From Symbiodinium natans (Eukaryota; Sar; Dinophyceae; Suessiales; Symbiodiniaceae): a stretch of DNA of 64,000 nt. The DNA lies in assembly GCA_905221605.1 (NCBI GenBank), contig CAJNDS010002672.1:88556-152555 (forward strand). The letters run 5' to 3'. Below the pieces are notes generated by a model. That model searched no databases and had not been told where the DNA came from. It saw only the letters and a list, made by a program, of their open reading frames with translations. Shown in pieces: positions 63,111-64,000 of the stretch. Every line of letters starts with the position of its first letter. Within the stretch, counting starts at the first letter, position 1. A program made the translations under genes and the position numbers.

Positions 63111-64000
63111 GCAGCAGCAGTTCATGGCCTCTGGCTCTTTGGGGGGGCGAAGGGGCTTCAAGTAAGCAAACAAAAAGAGATACATCTGTGCGTGCTTGCG
63201 TATGAGATAGGCTAGACCTATAAAACAATAGCCTCCTTTTCAAGACCTGGTTAGCTGTAGTTATGCCTGGGCCCGTTTCTTGCCTAAACCCTGCGCCCAA
63301 CCCTAAAGTTTAACACCATGCACTGCTGTATGGGACCCTACTCGTACGCCCTAAACCGAAAACTTTCAGCCACTGCTGTATGGGGGGCCTGCCCCCAGGA
63401 ATGGGGTTCAAGAATTCAAAGAGCGCCAGAGCCACCCTTCCCTACACCCCCATGGGAATCCGCAATGTGTGCGCTGTGGGTTTGGGACGGATTTTCAGGG
63501 AGCCGCTTAGGATGCTTGGGTTTTGGGGTCCAACTTGCTGAGGGCGGAACCCGAGGCCCTCAAGAACACGGCACAGCTTGGAAGAAACAACCCAAACGCC
63601 CATCCCCGCCCCCTCCGCCAAATCGAGCCCCCCACCACCTCAAACTAAAGTACCACGGCGCAAGGACCCATGTCTGAACATTGACCTCTCTCAGTCGATG
63701 TGGCAACATTCCTTCTCATCTAGGAATGTAGGGCTTTCTAGGTCCTACGGTTTAAGGTTTTGGGAGTTCTCCCGTCAGAATCCCAAAAGCTTCCCGTCCG
63801 CAAGCCTTGCAACTTAGTGCCTCGATCCACATACAGGGCGCCCTTGGAGGCAGAACCCTGAAAGGGGATGTTGGGGCCAACCCTATCCCTGCAGGAGATG
63901 GCCGTTCCGAAGCAAGAAAACAATTACAGCTAAGCAGCTTGGAAGAAAAACCAAGCAGTTCAAGCTGCCCGCCAAAGAACACCCTTAAGCAAAACAACCC
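63111..64000. other. Start of GOGAT intron 25; no exon recognised
   Basis: Unique sequence with only isolated CCCTAAA words. It contains the duplicated piece CACTGCTGTATGGG at about 63322 and 63371. No island matching the next expected GOGAT segment was found. Confidence 0.4.

Larger units (their letters stand above)
9600..63300. repeat. Region saturated with interstitial telomere-type heptamers and variants
   Basis: Dozens of arrays of CCCTAAA or its complement TTTAGGG occur in both orientations, from 3 to about 28 units each. They alternate with short unique islands. Variants include CCCCTAAA, CCCTGAA, GCCTAAA, CCCCAAA, TTTATAGGG and TTTCAGGG, usually one variant per array. C-rich arrays tend to sit just left of coding islands and G-rich arrays just right of them. 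TTTAGGG is the telomere unit of plants and of several algae and alveolates. Here it is far from any visible chromosome end and lies mainly in introns. Confidence 0.95.

Noticed and set aside
9600-63300. A true telomere or chromosome end
   Set aside because: Arrays occur in both orientations throughout, are degenerate, and alternate with exons of a conserved gene.

Overview
The window looks like nuclear DNA of a dinoflagellate or a close alveolate relative. I infer this from three things. Most recognisable splice donors are GC or GA rather than GT, and most acceptors read AG|G. The dominant repeat is the seven-base unit TTTAGGG. The gene at the left edge is a large Cys-rich secreted or surface-type protein split by few introns. 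No rRNA, tRNA, CRISPR or prokaryotic operon structure is visible. The species cannot be named from the sequence.

Positions 1-8696 hold the 3' part of one large plus-strand gene. It has about four exons separated by three ordinary introns (one with a long GT microsatellite). Its last exon alone encodes about 1,700 residues. A 100-N scaffold gap (8901-9000) and a CA-rich low-complexity tract follow.

From about 9.6 kb to the right edge the DNA is a dense mixture of (CCCTAAA)n / (TTTAGGG)n arrays and their variants, short inverted-repeat (MITE-like) elements, homopolymer runs, and very short islands of complex, GC-rich, codon-like sequence. Those islands behave as plus-strand mini-exons. The proof is at 44,379-63,110, where 25 islands of 21-95 nt, taken in order, spell the N-terminal glutaminase region of glutamate synthase (GOGAT), starting next to the catalytic Cys. 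My 25 exons total 1,393 nt and keep one reading frame through all 24 junctions. The donors are about 15 GC, 7 GT and 2 GA. Introns run from 290 to 2,302 bp. The gene continues past the right edge.

Between 10.2 and 43.8 kb at least 30 similar islands lie on the same strand. They probably belong to two or more genes I cannot identify. Stop codons at 18,588 (terminal-looking exon) and possibly 33,767 suggest gene ends, and an exon beginning with ATG at 35,358 could open another gene.

The most unusual feature is polarity. In most cases an exon is preceded by C-rich (CCCTAAA)n and followed by G-rich (TTTAGGG)n. Each intron therefore begins with one telomere strand and ends with the other, so its ends can pair. 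Seen the other way, each exon block is capped like a miniature chromosome. Several MITE families, partial exon-start duplications, a 22-nt satellite and a striking inverted array of GTGGCCATTGGC units lie inside these introns.
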